A stretch of DNA of 64,000 nt, from contig ATWE01000019.1 in the NCBI GenBank assembly GCA_000421085.1, positions 21,206 through 85,205 on the forward strand, read 5' to 3'. Position 1 is the first letter of the stretch, and each line of letters begins with the position of its first letter. This document shows, in pieces, positions 8,466 to 17,404 of the stretch. A model generated the notes under the pieces. That model was not told the DNA's origin, made no database searches, and saw only the letters and a list, made by a program, of their open reading frames with translations. The position numbers and the translations under genes are program-made. The DNA is from Ensifer sp. USDA 6670. Its GTDB lineage: Bacteria > Pseudomonadota > Alphaproteobacteria > Rhizobiales > Rhizobiaceae.

Positions 8466-8807
8466 ATGGACAGGCTTGCCCGCATCTTCGCGATTGTCCT
8501 ACTCGTGGTATTCGCTGCGGGCACCGTTGCACATGCGGCGAGTGTAACAAGCATGTCACTTGCGATGTCCTCCGGTGCGATAGCTGACGGAGACATGGGC
8601 GACTGTGATGGCTGTCCGCCTGCCGACGACGGCAAGGCCTCTCTCTGCATGCAGTTCTGTCTTGCTCCGCTCGTCGGAATTCCGGCGGCCGCCGGATTTG
8701 AGCTTCCCATTCTTTTAGATGTCGACGTTGCGACGCCGCCAACAGAAGACATGGCAGGCCAAACCGGCCGGCCCGATCTTCCTCCCCCTCGAACCATCCT
8801 CCTTTAG
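8466..8807 (+). CDS. small secreted Cys/Met-containing protein, copper-locus hypothetical
   Basis: A 113-residue protein with a signal peptide (IFAIVLLVVFAAGTVAHAA) and a mature part bearing Cys pairs (CDGC near residue 45, CMQFC near 62) and several Met residues. The C-terminal third is Pro/Thr-rich. Position directly before a multicopper oxidase and the Cys/Met content suggest periplasmic copper sensing or buffering. I do not recognise a named family, and homologues are probably annotated as hypothetical. Confidence 0.7.
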   Translation: MDRLARIFAIVLLVVFAAGTVAHAASVTSMSLAMSSGAIADGDMGDCDGCPPADDGKASLCMQFCLAPLVGIPAAAGFELPILLDVDVATPPTEDMAGQTGRPDLPPPRTILL

Positions 8808-8920
8808 CCCAGGCTGCCGGCAGTTCCGGCACACGGCAGGTTCGTTTGCCGCTGTGAGCACGATTCGCATGAGTCATTTAGGCCTCATGCGAGCCCCATT
8901 GGCTTTAGGATGGTTCAACC

Positions 8921-10402
8921 ATGTTCAGATACATCGCTCCGACGCTGACGCGTCGAGCTTTTCTCGCATCGGCGGCTGCAACAACCGCCGCGATGCTTCC
9001 CTTGTCGCCTGCCTTGCCGAGCACTGCCGCCACGCGCGAAATTGCGTTGCGGGCTGCCCCTGGGCGCGTCCGCCTCGTGCCCTCCGGCGAGACAACTGCC
9101 TGGCTATACAATGACACCGTTCCGGGACCGGAGATCCGCATTCGCCAGGGCGACCGGCTGCGGGTGGCGGTCGACAACGCACTTCCCGAGGAGACCACGA
9201 TCCACTGGCACGGGGTGCGCGTGCCGAATGCAATGGACGGCGTGCCGCATCTCACGCAGAAGCCGGTCGGGGCTGGCGAGCGCTTCGTCTACGAGTTCGA
9301 GGCAGTCGACGCCGGCACCTTCTGGTATCACCCGCACCAGAGGAGCTTCGAGCAGGTTGCGCGCGGCCTTTATGGTCCGCTTATCGTGGAGGAACAGGCA
9401 CCAGTGCGCGTCGATCGCGATGTCACCTGGGTACTCGGCGACTGGCGGCTGACCAAGTCGGGCGCGCTCAGCGAAGATTTCGGCAACCGCCACGACATCC
9501 AGCACAATGGGCGCGTCGGCAACGCGGTGACCATCAACGGCCGCGTTCCCGATGATTTTGCCGTCAGGAAGGGGGAACGCGTCCGCCTGCGGCTGATCAA
9601 TGCCGCCAACGCCCGCATTTTCAGCCTCGACTTCGCGGCACACGAGCCAGTCGTCATCGCACTCGACGGGCAGCCGGTCACCCCGCACGCGCCGAAAAAA
9701 GGGTTGGTAACACTGGGCCCGGCAATGCGCGTCGACGTGATCATCGACATGAACGGCAATGCCGGCAGCCGGGCCACGGTTACGGATCGGTTCTATCAGG
9801 GGCTGGAATTCGGCCTCGTCGATCTCGTCTTTGACGCGACGCCGCTCAGGGAGCGCGCGCCGGAGTGGCCGATCGCCCTTCCTGCGAATCCTATACCGGA
9901 ACCCGATCTTAGGACTGCGTCCCGCAACGAGGTTGTCTTCAACGGCGGCATGATGGGCGAAATGGTGGCGCAGCAGATGGGTGAAAGCATGGGTCGAGGC
10001 GCGACGGGCGGCATGATGGGCCACAGGGACATGATGACGGGAGGGATGATGCAGATGGTCAACGCCAGTCCCGCCTGGTTCATCAATGGTGTCGCCGCCG
10101 ACGAGGCCAGCCACGCCATGAAGCCGATCCTGACACTCGCAAAGGACAGGAGCCACGTCATCGCCATGACTAACGCCACCGCGTGGCATCATCCGATCCA
10201 TCTGCATGGTCATGCGTTCCGGGTGATCTCCCGCAACGGCCAGCCGACCCGGCATCGCGAGTGGCAGGACACCGTGCTCCTTTCGCCGCGAGAGAAGGTC
10301 GAGATCGCCTTTGTCGCCGACAATCCCGGCGATTGGATGTTCCACTGCCACGTACTCGAACACCAGGCCGGCGGCATGATGGCCGTCTTCCGCGTCGCTT
10401 GA
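8921..10402 (+). CDS. multicopper oxidase, Tat-exported (CueO/CopA-like)
   Basis: Oxidises substrates such as Cu(I) with reduction of oxygen to water in the periplasm. The 493-residue protein begins with a twin-arginine signal (TRRAFLASAAATTAAM). All four copper-ligand motifs are present: HWHG near residue 92, WYHPH near 135, HPIHLHGH near 428 and HCHVLEHQAGGM near the C-terminus. Before the last two motifs is a Met-rich stretch (GGMMGEMV..., GGMMGHRDMM...) such as CueO and CopA use to bind extra copper. AGGATGG seven bases upstream of ATG 8921 supports this start. It is the second gene of a tightly packed copper operon. Confidence 0.95.
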   Translation: MFRYIAPTLTRRAFLASAAATTAAMLPLSPALPSTAATREIALRAAPGRVRLVPSGETTAWLYNDTVPGPEIRIRQGDRLRVAVDNALPEETTIHWHGVRVPNAMDGVPHLTQKPVGAGERFVYEFEAVDAGTFWYHPHQRSFEQVARGLYGPLIVEEQAPVRVDRDVTWVLGDWRLTKSGALSEDFGNRHDIQHNGRVGNAVTINGRVPDDFAVRKGERVRLRLINAANARIFSLDFAAHEPVVIALDGQPVTPHAPKKGLVTLGPAMRVDVIIDMNGNAGSRATVTDRFYQGLEFGLVDLVFDATPLRERAPEWPIALPANPIPEPDLRTASRNEVVFNGGMMGEMVAQQMGESMGRGATGGMMGHRDMMTGGMMQMVNASPAWFINGVAADEASHAMKPILTLAKDRSHVIAMTNATAWHHPIHLHGHAFRVISRNGQPTRHREWQDTVLLSPREKVEIAFVADNPGDWMFHCHVLEHQAGGMMAVFRVA

Positions 10403-10428
10403 CCAGCGAAAATCGAAAGGAAAAGCTC

Positions 10429-10869
10429 ATGTCCAAAATTCTCAGAGCCCTTGTCCTCACCTCCATCCTGTTTGGAACCACTCCTGCGTTCGCTGGCGGG
10501 AAGGACGTCACGCTCTACAAGAACCCCGAATGTGGCTGCTGCGAGGGCTATGCCGACTATCTGCGCGAAAACGGGTTCAACGTGACTGTCAAACCGACGC
10601 ATAACCTCGCGGAGATGGGCCGGGAAGCGGGCATTCCGGATGACGTCCAGGGTTGCCACCTCTCCATGATCGACGGCTATGTGGTGAGCGGCCACGTGCC
10701 GATCGGCACGGTCAACAAGCTGTTGACCGAGCGGCCTGACATCAAGGGCGTGACGCTGCCCGGCATGCCGATGGGCTCGCCCGGCATGAGCGGCACCAAG
10801 GAAGGCCCGTTCGAGATGCTGGAGATCCGGAAATCTGGGGGGGTCGGTGGCGTCTACACCAAGGAATAG
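10429..10869 (+). CDS. DUF411-domain periplasmic copper-binding protein
   Basis: A 146-residue protein with a signal peptide ending at AFA-GG. The mature part starts VTLYKNPECGCCEGYADYL, the thioredoxin-like CGCC motif of DUF411/CopG proteins, followed by QGCHLSMIDGYVVSGHVP. The C-terminus has a GMPMGSPGM Met motif. DUF411 proteins are typically encoded in copper-resistance operons, and structural work on CopG indicates Cu(I) cluster binding and redox cycling. ATG 10429 lies 26 bp after the oxidase stop with GAAAGGAAAAG upstream. Confidence 0.93.
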   Translation: MSKILRALVLTSILFGTTPAFAGGKDVTLYKNPECGCCEGYADYLRENGFNVTVKPTHNLAEMGREAGIPDDVQGCHLSMIDGYVVSGHVPIGTVNKLLTERPDIKGVTLPGMPMGSPGMSGTKEGPFEMLEIRKSGGVGGVYTKE

Positions 10870-10878
10870 GAGAGTCCG

Positions 10879-11004
10879 ATGATGGAAGGCATGGGCGGCA
10901 TGATGATGTCCGGCATGGGCCTGGTTTGGCTGCTCGTCATCCTACTGCTCGTCCTTGGGGCTGCGGCGCTCGTCAAATACCTGTTCTTCGGCGGCGGAAA
11001 ATGA
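10879..11004 (+). CDS. 41-residue Met-rich single-span membrane peptide
   Basis: A short gene between the DUF411 and cytochrome c genes. ATG 10879 follows a GGAGAG site. The N-terminus is Met/Gly-rich (MMEGMGGMMMSGMG), followed by one hydrophobic helix (LVWLLVILLLVLGAAALV), a basic/aromatic end and GGGK. Its stop overlaps the next start as ATGA at 11001-11004, which is strong evidence of real translation. The likely role is a membrane-anchored Cu(I)-binding or accessory peptide. Too short for most automatic callers. Confidence 0.8.
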   Translation: MMEGMGGMMMSGMGLVWLLVILLLVLGAAALVKYLFFGGGK

Positions 11005-11480
11005 GTAGGGCCGCAGTTCTTTTCTCAACGCTCGGGATTGTCGCGGCGGGACTGGGGCTCGCATGGGCATGGCCCTGGCTCGCCGCCCTGGTAAAGGGCG
11101 GCGATGCCTCGGCCGCCACCGTCGCGCTGGGGAAGACGCTCTATGCCATGCACTGCGCCACCTGCCACGGCGCTGACCTTGAAGGTCAGCGGGACTGGAA
11201 AAGCCCGCTGCCCTCCGGACGTATGCCGGCGCCGCCGCACGACGCATCCGGCCACACCTGGCATCATGCGGACGACGTGCTCTTCCGCATCACCAAAGTA
11301 GGACCGGCGGCGGTCGTCGACGGAGGCTATAAGAGCGATATGCCGGGCTTCGGCAGCGTCATGAGCGACGAAGAGATCCGTGCCGTGCTCGCGTTCATCA
11401 AGAGCACCTGGCCGGAACAGGAGCGAGAGTACCAGGCGGAAATGAGCCGCCGGGAGCGGGAAACGACACAAGGAGAGTGA
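11001..11480 (+). CDS. membrane-anchored class I cytochrome c
   Basis: A 159-residue protein with an uncleaved or cleaved N-terminal hydrophobic segment, then a mono-haem domain: CATCHG near residue 52 and the distal Met in a GGYKSDMPGF block near residue 113. The C-terminus is charged. The start overlaps the upstream Met-rich peptide gene by 4 bases. In the operon it could pass electrons from copper oxidation to the respiratory chain. Confidence 0.92.
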   Translation: MSRAAVLFSTLGIVAAGLGLAWAWPWLAALVKGGDASAATVALGKTLYAMHCATCHGADLEGQRDWKSPLPSGRMPAPPHDASGHTWHHADDVLFRITKVGPAAVVDGGYKSDMPGFGSVMSDEEIRAVLAFIKSTWPEQEREYQAEMSRRERETTQGE

Positions 11481-11521
11481 TCGTGCGTTTCGCAGCTCGC
11501 TCAGCCAGAAAGGTTCATTCT

Positions 11522-12205
11522 ATGAAAGCCAATCTATTTCTTCTGACGCCTTTTCTTTTGTTGGCTCTCGCCTTGCCTGTTCTGGCTCACCACCCGGATG
11601 CTGATCTCGACAAGCTCATGGGCAACGAGGAGAAGTTCTTCCAGGTGATCGACGAGCCGACCGCGCCTCCCTTCGAACTGGTCGACGCAGATGGGAAGGT
11701 GGTTCGTCTTTCCAACTTTTCCGAAAAGATCGTGGTGCTCTATTTCATCTTCGCGAGCTGCACCGATATATGCCCGGTCCATACCGAGGTGATCGCCGAC
11801 ATTCAGAAAAAGATCAACGCTACGCCGATGAAGGACCGGGTGCAGTTCCTCGCCGTCACCACTGATCCTGCCAAGGACACGCCGGAAGTGATGAAGGCTT
11901 ACGGTCCGGCGCATGGACTGGATTCACGCAACTGGTTGTTCCTGACCGCACGCCCAGACGCGCCGAAGGACGCGACGCGAAAACTTGCGGAAGGGTACCG
12001 ACTCCGTTTCGAGCCGACTGAAGACGGACAGCAGATGCACGGCATCGTCACCCACGTCATCGCTCAAGGCGGACGCTTCGCCGCCAAGTTCCACGGCCTG
12101 CGGTTCGACCCGGAGAACATGGTTTTCTACATCAACGCTCTCGCCGACCCCTCAAAGGCAACCGGACCTGGCTTATGGGACAGGTTCAAGTCGATGTTCC
12201 AATAG
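11522..12205 (+). CDS. SCO1/SenC family copper chaperone
   Basis: Periplasmic thioredoxin-fold chaperone that delivers copper or reduces cysteines for cytochrome oxidase assembly. ATG 11522 gives a clean signal peptide (LFLLTPFLLLALALPVLAHH). The metal site is complete: CTDICP (CxxxCP) near residue 81, and a His in MHGIVTHV near residue 175. A GTG at 11477 would add a poor leader, so the internal ATG with AGAAAGG upstream is preferred. Last gene of the copper operon. Confidence 0.93.
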   Translation: MKANLFLLTPFLLLALALPVLAHHPDADLDKLMGNEEKFFQVIDEPTAPPFELVDADGKVVRLSNFSEKIVVLYFIFASCTDICPVHTEVIADIQKKINATPMKDRVQFLAVTTDPAKDTPEVMKAYGPAHGLDSRNWLFLTARPDAPKDATRKLAEGYRLRFEPTEDGQQMHGIVTHVIAQGGRFAAKFHGLRFDPENMVFYINALADPSKATGPGLWDRFKSMFQ

Positions 12206-12822
12206 GCGGAGAGCGCGTGGCGAATGTCCGGATTGGAGACAGCTCCTGTGACTCCTTTCCCCTGAAGAGCATCCGCAATGAGCCAGCACGGGACACTCGG
12301 CGACCGGCAGCTTTGGGTCGATTTTTCTGGTTCCCGTCCGTCGCACTCGGGTGGAACCATGCCATCCAACCAAGCACCGCGGAACCTCGGGATTGTATGC
12401 CCACTCGGCTCCAATGCTACTCGCATGGGCAGGCGGAGCGGCATCGCGATCTCTTTTCCGGCTTACGGCTTGGCGCAGAGAGAAAACCGGCCATGCGCAT
12501 GGTTTTGATCAGACGCCTCCCGCCATCCGAATCATTTCTCAAACATGCCTAAATATTGTGAACGGAGCCGTTTTGGACATGCTCCCTCAGCTTCCAAAAA
12601 TGCGGTAGTCGGAAATACTCGCGCCCAGCAGTCGAGGGGGAGCGCATGGATATGCGCGCGGGTCAGGTGTTTGCCATCAGCGGCTGTCATTGCCGTTCGT
12701 CACTTCTCCACGTCTTGACAGTGCGAGACCGAAGAGCGGCGACCCACGGTCGCCTGCTTGTAGAACGGCATCGCACCCACCTTCGGGCGACTACCAACGA
12801 AGCATAAAGAGGAGGACCAACC
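12206..12822. other. 617-bp region without a recognised gene
   Basis: Short overlapping frames on both strands, none with family resemblance. A GGAGG just before 12823 belongs to the cupin gene. The remainder may be decayed sequence. Confidence 0.45.
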
Positions 12823-13441
12823 ATGAAGCGGCGATCCCTCAGCGTACGCCAAATCAGCGTGCTTATGTTTTCCCTATCTGCTTTCGGGCTGATGACATCA
12901 GCCACATTGTCCGAAGAAAGCAAGTTCTTCGTCAAGCCGGTGGTCGAAAAGAAGGTGGCAGAGCTGCCGCCTGCGCCGTTGTACTGGCGGCTGGAGAATT
13001 TCCCAACGCTGAAGCAGGCCAAGGACGCCGAAGGTCCGACCTCGCTCGCGGCAGAAGTTGGGGACAACGCCTGGCTGTTCACCCTCGGACTCAAGGGTGG
13101 ATCCACAGCAGGCGGAACCAAGGTCGTCGAGATCGGCCCCCTTCCGCCGATCAGCGCGAGCGAGTATTTGCTGCGCGTCAATCGCGCCGGGGGAGCGCCC
13201 GGCACCAAGTCATCAGTTCATACGCATCCGGGATCTGAGGTATTCTCATGTGCTGGCCGGCAAGCTCGGTCAGAAAACGCCCCACGGCGTGACCTATACT
13301 GAAGCCGGCATGACCATGATCGGACACGGGCGCGACACGCCGATGGAGGTGTTCAACGCCGGCACAACCGATCTCGATGAGCTGGCGATCTTCGTGGTTG
13401 ACGCCGATCGGCCGTTCTCGTCGACGGCCAGCCTCGACTGA
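12823..13441 (+). pseudogene. secreted cupin-domain protein with single-base frameshift
   Basis: ATG 12823 follows GAGGAGGACC. A signal-like segment (ISVLMFSLSAFGLMTSAT) is followed by a small cupin: SSVHTHPGSEVF with the His-x-His-x-Glu-type metal ligands, then, one frame later, VLAGKLGQKTPHGV and the second motif region ending VVDADRPF. An extra C near 13247 (TTCTCATGTG where TTCTATGTG would keep frame) is the only lesion over about 205 codons. This is either a very recent pseudogene or a sequencing error. The gene is separate from the copper operon by 617 bp. Confidence 0.8.
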
Positions 13442-13600
13442 ACGACGTGACCATGGCTGCGTTCGCCGCGGCCGGAAGCAGATTGTTCTGTATCGTATAA
13501 GGGCTTTGGCAGAGACTTTGCAGCAGGCGTCTTTCCGAGCTTAGGCGAAAATCTTGGAAGAGGTGCTTGCCCGACAGGTCCTTCCATGCGGGAACCTCAT

Positions 13601-14926
13601 CTAAAAGTCAGCGACTTTACCCCAGGCGGATTTGCGGAAGCGGTTCGGATGGTAGGGGCGGGGATCGACGATCGGCTCGTTACCGGTCACGATGTCTGCG
13701 ATCAAGTGGCCGGCGCCTGGACCGATACCGAAGCCGTGCCCGCTGAAACCGGCGGCGAGGATGAAACCCGGTACGGCGGCGATTTCGCCGATGCCCGGGA
13801 CCCCGTCCGGCGTGCTGTCGATATAACCCGCCCATGCGGCGGCGATGCTGGTGTTCTTCAGGGGAGGCAGGAGGTCGAACGCTCGTGAATGGGTGAGGCG
13901 CATGATGGCCTTATCGACCGCGGGATCAAGGATGCGCATGCGTTCCATCGGAGTGGGGGCGTCCAGTCGCCAGCGGGCCAGGGTCTCATGGCCGGAGCGG
14001 AAGCCCTCAAGCCCACCTGGCGCCAGGCTGCGCCAGCGTTTGACGAACATCGGCAGAAATTGCGGCGAGAACCTGAGTTGCTGCGGCGTCGGGTCGACGC
14101 GGCCGCGGCCGCTGATGGCGAGTGTATAGCCGCCGTCGGCGCGGCGCGTCACCGAAACAGCGGCCGTATGCAGCGCATCCGGAAGGCCGATGGCGCCCGG
14201 CGAGACGGCAAGGATCGACGAGCGGACAGCGGCCTGCGGAAAGCGGATGCCGAGCTGGCGGCAGAAGGAAGAGGCCCAGGCGCCGCCGGCGAGGACGGCC
14301 GTTTTCGTGCGGATGGTGCCATGCTCGGTGACGACACCGGTTAGGCGACCGCCTTCTGTCTCTATGCCGCGGGCGGCGCAGGACTGGTGCACGGTGCCGC
14401 CGAGCTTCAGGATCGCACGCGCGACCGCGGGTGCCGCGCTCGCCGGGTCGGCGGTGCCGTCGGTCGGCGAAAAGACGCCGCCCTTCCACGGCTTGCCGGT
14501 TGCGCGGCCGCGCTCGGTCGCCTGAGCGCTGTCGAGCATATGGGTGGTGACGCCGACGGTCCGGGCGAAATCGCGCCAGCGTGCCCACCCGGCCAATTCC
14601 TCTTCACTATTGCTAAGGTAGAGCAGCCCGCAGCGGCGGAAACCGGTGTCCTCGCCGCTCTCGGCGGCGAAACGCTCCCAAAGATCGAGGCTCTTCGTCG
14701 CCATCGGCAATTCGCGGGCGTCCCGGTTCTGCTGGCGGCACCAACCCCAGTTACGACTCGACTGTTCCGCGCCGATCCGTCCCTTCTCAACGAGGGTGAC
14801 CTTCATTCCGCGGCGGGCAAGGTAATAGGCCGCAAACACGCCGACAATGCCGCCGCCGATCACCACGGCATCGGCGGCCTCGGGCAGTTCCGGTGATGTA
14901 TCGACGAGTTTCAGCGGTGCGGGCAT
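13601..14926 (-). CDS. FAD-dependent amine/D-amino-acid oxidoreductase (DAO family)
   Basis: A 441-residue flavoprotein of the DadA/glycine-oxidase/opine-oxidase-like group. The FAD-binding start is AVVIGGGIVGVFAAYYLARRG near residue 20, followed by the SSRNWGW variant of the substrate-loop motif. The end has GVPGIGEIAAVPGFILAAGFSGHGF. The start at 14926 (MPAPLKL) has a GGAG upstream; a longer reading to 15079 lacks support. It is divergent from the Lrp regulator at 15159, with 232 bp between, so it is a likely regulatory target. Substrate is an unidentified amino acid or secondary amine. Confidence 0.9.
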   Translation of the reverse strand: MPAPLKLVDTSPELPEAADAVVIGGGIVGVFAAYYLARRGMKVTLVEKGRIGAEQSSRNWGWCRQQNRDARELPMATKSLDLWERFAAESGEDTGFRRCGLLYLSNSEEELAGWARWRDFARTVGVTTHMLDSAQATERGRATGKPWKGGVFSPTDGTADPASAAPAVARAILKLGGTVHQSCAARGIETEGGRLTGVVTEHGTIRTKTAVLAGGAWASSFCRQLGIRFPQAAVRSSILAVSPGAIGLPDALHTAAVSVTRRADGGYTLAISGRGRVDPTPQQLRFSPQFLPMFVKRWRSLAPGGLEGFRSGHETLARWRLDAPTPMERMRILDPAVDKAIMRLTHSRAFDLLPPLKNTSIAAAWAGYIDSTPDGVPGIGEIAAVPGFILAAGFSGHGFGIGPGAGHLIADIVTGNEPIVDPRPYHPNRFRKSAWGKVADF

Positions 14927-15158
14927 GGGTCGGTCTCCGTTATGAGTGCAGTCTACAGATTCCATTGCCTCGTCGCTGCCGGAGATCGGCGACACGGCAG
15001 CAGAAGATTCTGTCTTGCCGGGGATCACAGTCCTTCCTGCTTGGGGCGAACGCGAAACGGAATCGACACGTGACGGCAATCTGTTAGGGTCATCATCGGG
15101 AACATCGCGGCATAATCTGCTGCGGCTCGGACCTCACAATTGCGGGGAGGCGCGTGCG

Positions 15159-15635
15159 ATGAAACTCGACCGGATCGACATCAAGATTTTGTACGAACTG
15201 CAGAAGAATGGCCGTATTACCAATGTGGAGCTTGCTGAGCTGGTCAATCTTTCGCCGAGTCCCTGCCTGATGCGGGTGAAGAAGCTGCAGTCGGAGGGCT
15301 ATATCGACGGCTATTCCGCGCAGATCAACGTGGGCAAGCTCGGGCAGACCCTGACGGTCTTCACCGAGATCACTTTGAAGAACCACCGGCAGATCGACTT
15401 CGCGCGGTTCCTTGCTGCAATCGAGAAGGTCGACCAGGTGATCGAATGCCATCTGGTGTCCGGCGGCTACGATTATCTGTTGAAGTTCGTCACGGCCGGC
15501 ATCAACGATTACCAGACGATCATGGAGCGCCTCACCGACATGGACGTGGGCATCGACAAATATTTCAGCTTCGTCGTGCTGAAGTCGCCGATCGTCAAGG
15601 CGCACATGCCGCTGACCAGCCTGTTTCGGGTTTGA
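15159..15635 (+). CDS. Lrp/AsnC family transcriptional regulator
   Basis: A 158-residue protein with an N-terminal winged HTH (DRIDIKILYELQKNGRITNVELAELVNLSPSPCLMRVKKL) and a C-terminal RAM effector domain (VIECHLVSGGYDYLLKF). GGGGAGG lies upstream of ATG 15159. It is divergent from an amino-acid oxidase and convergent with a dipeptide-type ABC operon, so it probably senses an amino acid or related amine and controls the catabolic island around it. Confidence 0.95.
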   Translation: MKLDRIDIKILYELQKNGRITNVELAELVNLSPSPCLMRVKKLQSEGYIDGYSAQINVGKLGQTLTVFTEITLKNHRQIDFARFLAAIEKVDQVIECHLVSGGYDYLLKFVTAGINDYQTIMERLTDMDVGIDKYFSFVVLKSPIVKAHMPLTSLFRV

Positions 15636-15745
15636 TTCGGCCGAGGTCTGCGATGCCGCCCCGGGGTGAAGCCCGATCTGCCGGGTAGGGGAGAAGGGTG
15701 TGGCTCCCTTTCCCGTTCTCGCCGGTGCGATCAGACGGGAACCCT

Positions 15746-17404
15746 CTACCTCCGGCAATAGGCCCTGACCAATTCCGGATCCTGCTCGAGATTATCGAGC
15801 CAGGCGGGATCGAGCTTCGGCACCGACGAGAAGAGCAGCTGCGAATAGGGGTGGTGCGGCGCATTGATCTTGGCCGGAGTGATGTCCTCAACCTTTTTGC
15901 CGCCATACATCACGACGATCTCGTCGCAGATCGCCTCCACCACGGACAGGTCGTGGCTGATGAAAATGTAAGAGAGGCCGAGCTCGCGCTGCAATTCCTT
16001 CAGCAGCTCGATGACCGCGGCGGCGACGACCGTGTCAAGCGCCGATGTGATCTCGTCGCAAAGGATCAACTTCGGATCGGCGGCGAGCGCCCGGGCGAAG
16101 TTGACGCGCTGCTTCTGGCCGCCGGAAAGCTCGCCCGGCCGGCGATGACGCAAGTTGCGAGGCAGGCGCACCATGTCGAGCAGCTCGTCTATTCGGAGGC
16201 TGCGGGCCCTCGCATTCATCCCATGATAGAAGACGAGCGGCCGCTCGAGGATGTCCTCGACCGATTTCGCCGGGTTGAGGGCGGTGTCGGCATATTGAAA
16301 GACGATCTGCATTTCGCGCAGCTGGTCGCGCGTACGCTCGCGGGCGCTGCGGCCGAGTTCCTCCCCGTCGAAGACGATCTCGCCGACGGCGGCCGGCAAG
16401 ATGCCGGCAATGGCGCGGGCGAGCGTCGACTTACCGCAACCCGACTCGCCGATGATGCCAAGGTTGCGACCCTTTTCCACCCTGAGGCTCACATCTTCGA
16501 CGGCGCGCACGAGCGGCAAGCCATCGGTTTTGGACGCACCGTATCCCGCGACTAGATTTTCGATCTTGAGCAGGGGAGCCGGTGCGCTCTCGGCTGGGTC
16601 GGATGCCTCCCGGGGCTTTGGTTCGAAGGCGGAAAGGAGTTCGCGCGTATAGGGGTGCCTGGCGTTCGAGAGGATTTCCTCGGTGGTGCCGACCTCCTGA
16701 ATTTCGCCGCCCTTTAACACGACGATATGGTCGGCGATCTGAGCGACGACGGCGAGGTCATGCGAGACGTAGACGCCAGCGATGCCGCCCTTCCTCATCA
16801 CGGACTTGAAGGCGCGTAGCACCTCGATCTGCGTCGTGACGTCAAGCGCTGTTGTCGGCTCGTCGAAGATGACGAGCTTAGGATCACCGATAAGCGCCAT
16901 GGCCGCGGAAAGACGCTGCAGTTGCCCGCCGGAGACCTGGTGCGGATAGCGGCTTCCGATCGTCTCGGGCTCTGGTAACGACAGCGCCCGGAATAGGTCG
17001 ACGGCGCGGGTGCGCGCCGCGTCAGCCCCCATAAGCCCGTGGATGCGGGTGACCTCGATCACCTGGTCCATGATTGTAGCGGCCGGGTTGAATGCGGCAG
17101 CAGCGGATTGCGGAACATAGGTGACTTCGGTGCCACGCACCCTCGCGCGCTGTTTTTCGCTGAGGGTTGTCATGTCCTTTCCGGCCACCGAGACACTGCC
17201 ACCGGAGATGCGGCAGCCCGGACGGGCATATCCCATCAGCGTCAGCGCTATCGTTGTCTTGCCAGATCCGCTTTCGCCGATCAGCGCGACGATCTCGCCC
17301 TCGGCGAGATCGAGGCTTATGCCCTTGATAATCTCAACGCGGCGGCCGGAATCGGTGGTAGCTTCGACCTTCAGGTCACGGATTTCTACGAGATTGGCCA
17401 TCAT
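15746..17404 (-). CDS. dipeptide/oligopeptide ABC transporter, fused DppD-DppF ATPase
   Basis: One 552-residue protein contains two complete ATPase domains. The first has Walker A GESGSGKTT near residue 40, signature VSGGQLQRLSAAMAL and Walker B LVIFDEPTTALD. The second has GESGCGKST near 315, LSGGQKQRVNFARAL and LILCDEITSALD. It drives uptake through the two permeases encoded just upstream, whose last gene overlaps it by 4 bases. Each domain ends with the family's oligopeptide-type C-terminal extension. Confidence 0.95.
   Translation of the reverse strand: MMANLVEIRDLKVEATTDSGRRVEIIKGISLDLAEGEIVALIGESGSGKTTIALTLMGYARPGCRISGGSVSVAGKDMTTLSEKQRARVRGTEVTYVPQSAAAAFNPAATIMDQVIEVTRIHGLMGADAARTRAVDLFRALSLPEPETIGSRYPHQVSGGQLQRLSAAMALIGDPKLVIFDEPTTALDVTTQIEVLRAFKSVMRKGGIAGVYVSHDLAVVAQIADHIVVLKGGEIQEVGTTEEILSNARHPYTRELLSAFEPKPREASDPAESAPAPLLKIENLVAGYGASKTDGLPLVRAVEDVSLRVEKGRNLGIIGESGCGKSTLARAIAGILPAAVGEIVFDGEELGRSARERTRDQLREMQIVFQYADTALNPAKSVEDILERPLVFYHGMNARARSLRIDELLDMVRLPRNLRHRRPGELSGGQKQRVNFARALAADPKLILCDEITSALDTVVAAAVIELLKELQRELGLSYIFISHDLSVVEAICDEIVVMYGGKKVEDITPAKINAPHHPYSQLLFSSVPKLDPAWLDNLEQDPELVRAYCRR

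Noticed and set aside
9104..10363. 419-codon minus-strand frame opposite the multicopper oxidase
   Set aside because: Antisense shadow: His/Asp/Arg-rich composition mirrors the oxidase codons.
15672..15720. Possible RIME-like intergenic repeat (CTGCCGGGTAGGGGAGAAGG region)
   Set aside because: Resembles the start of rhizobial RIME elements but is too short and lacks the paired arm that I would need to see.
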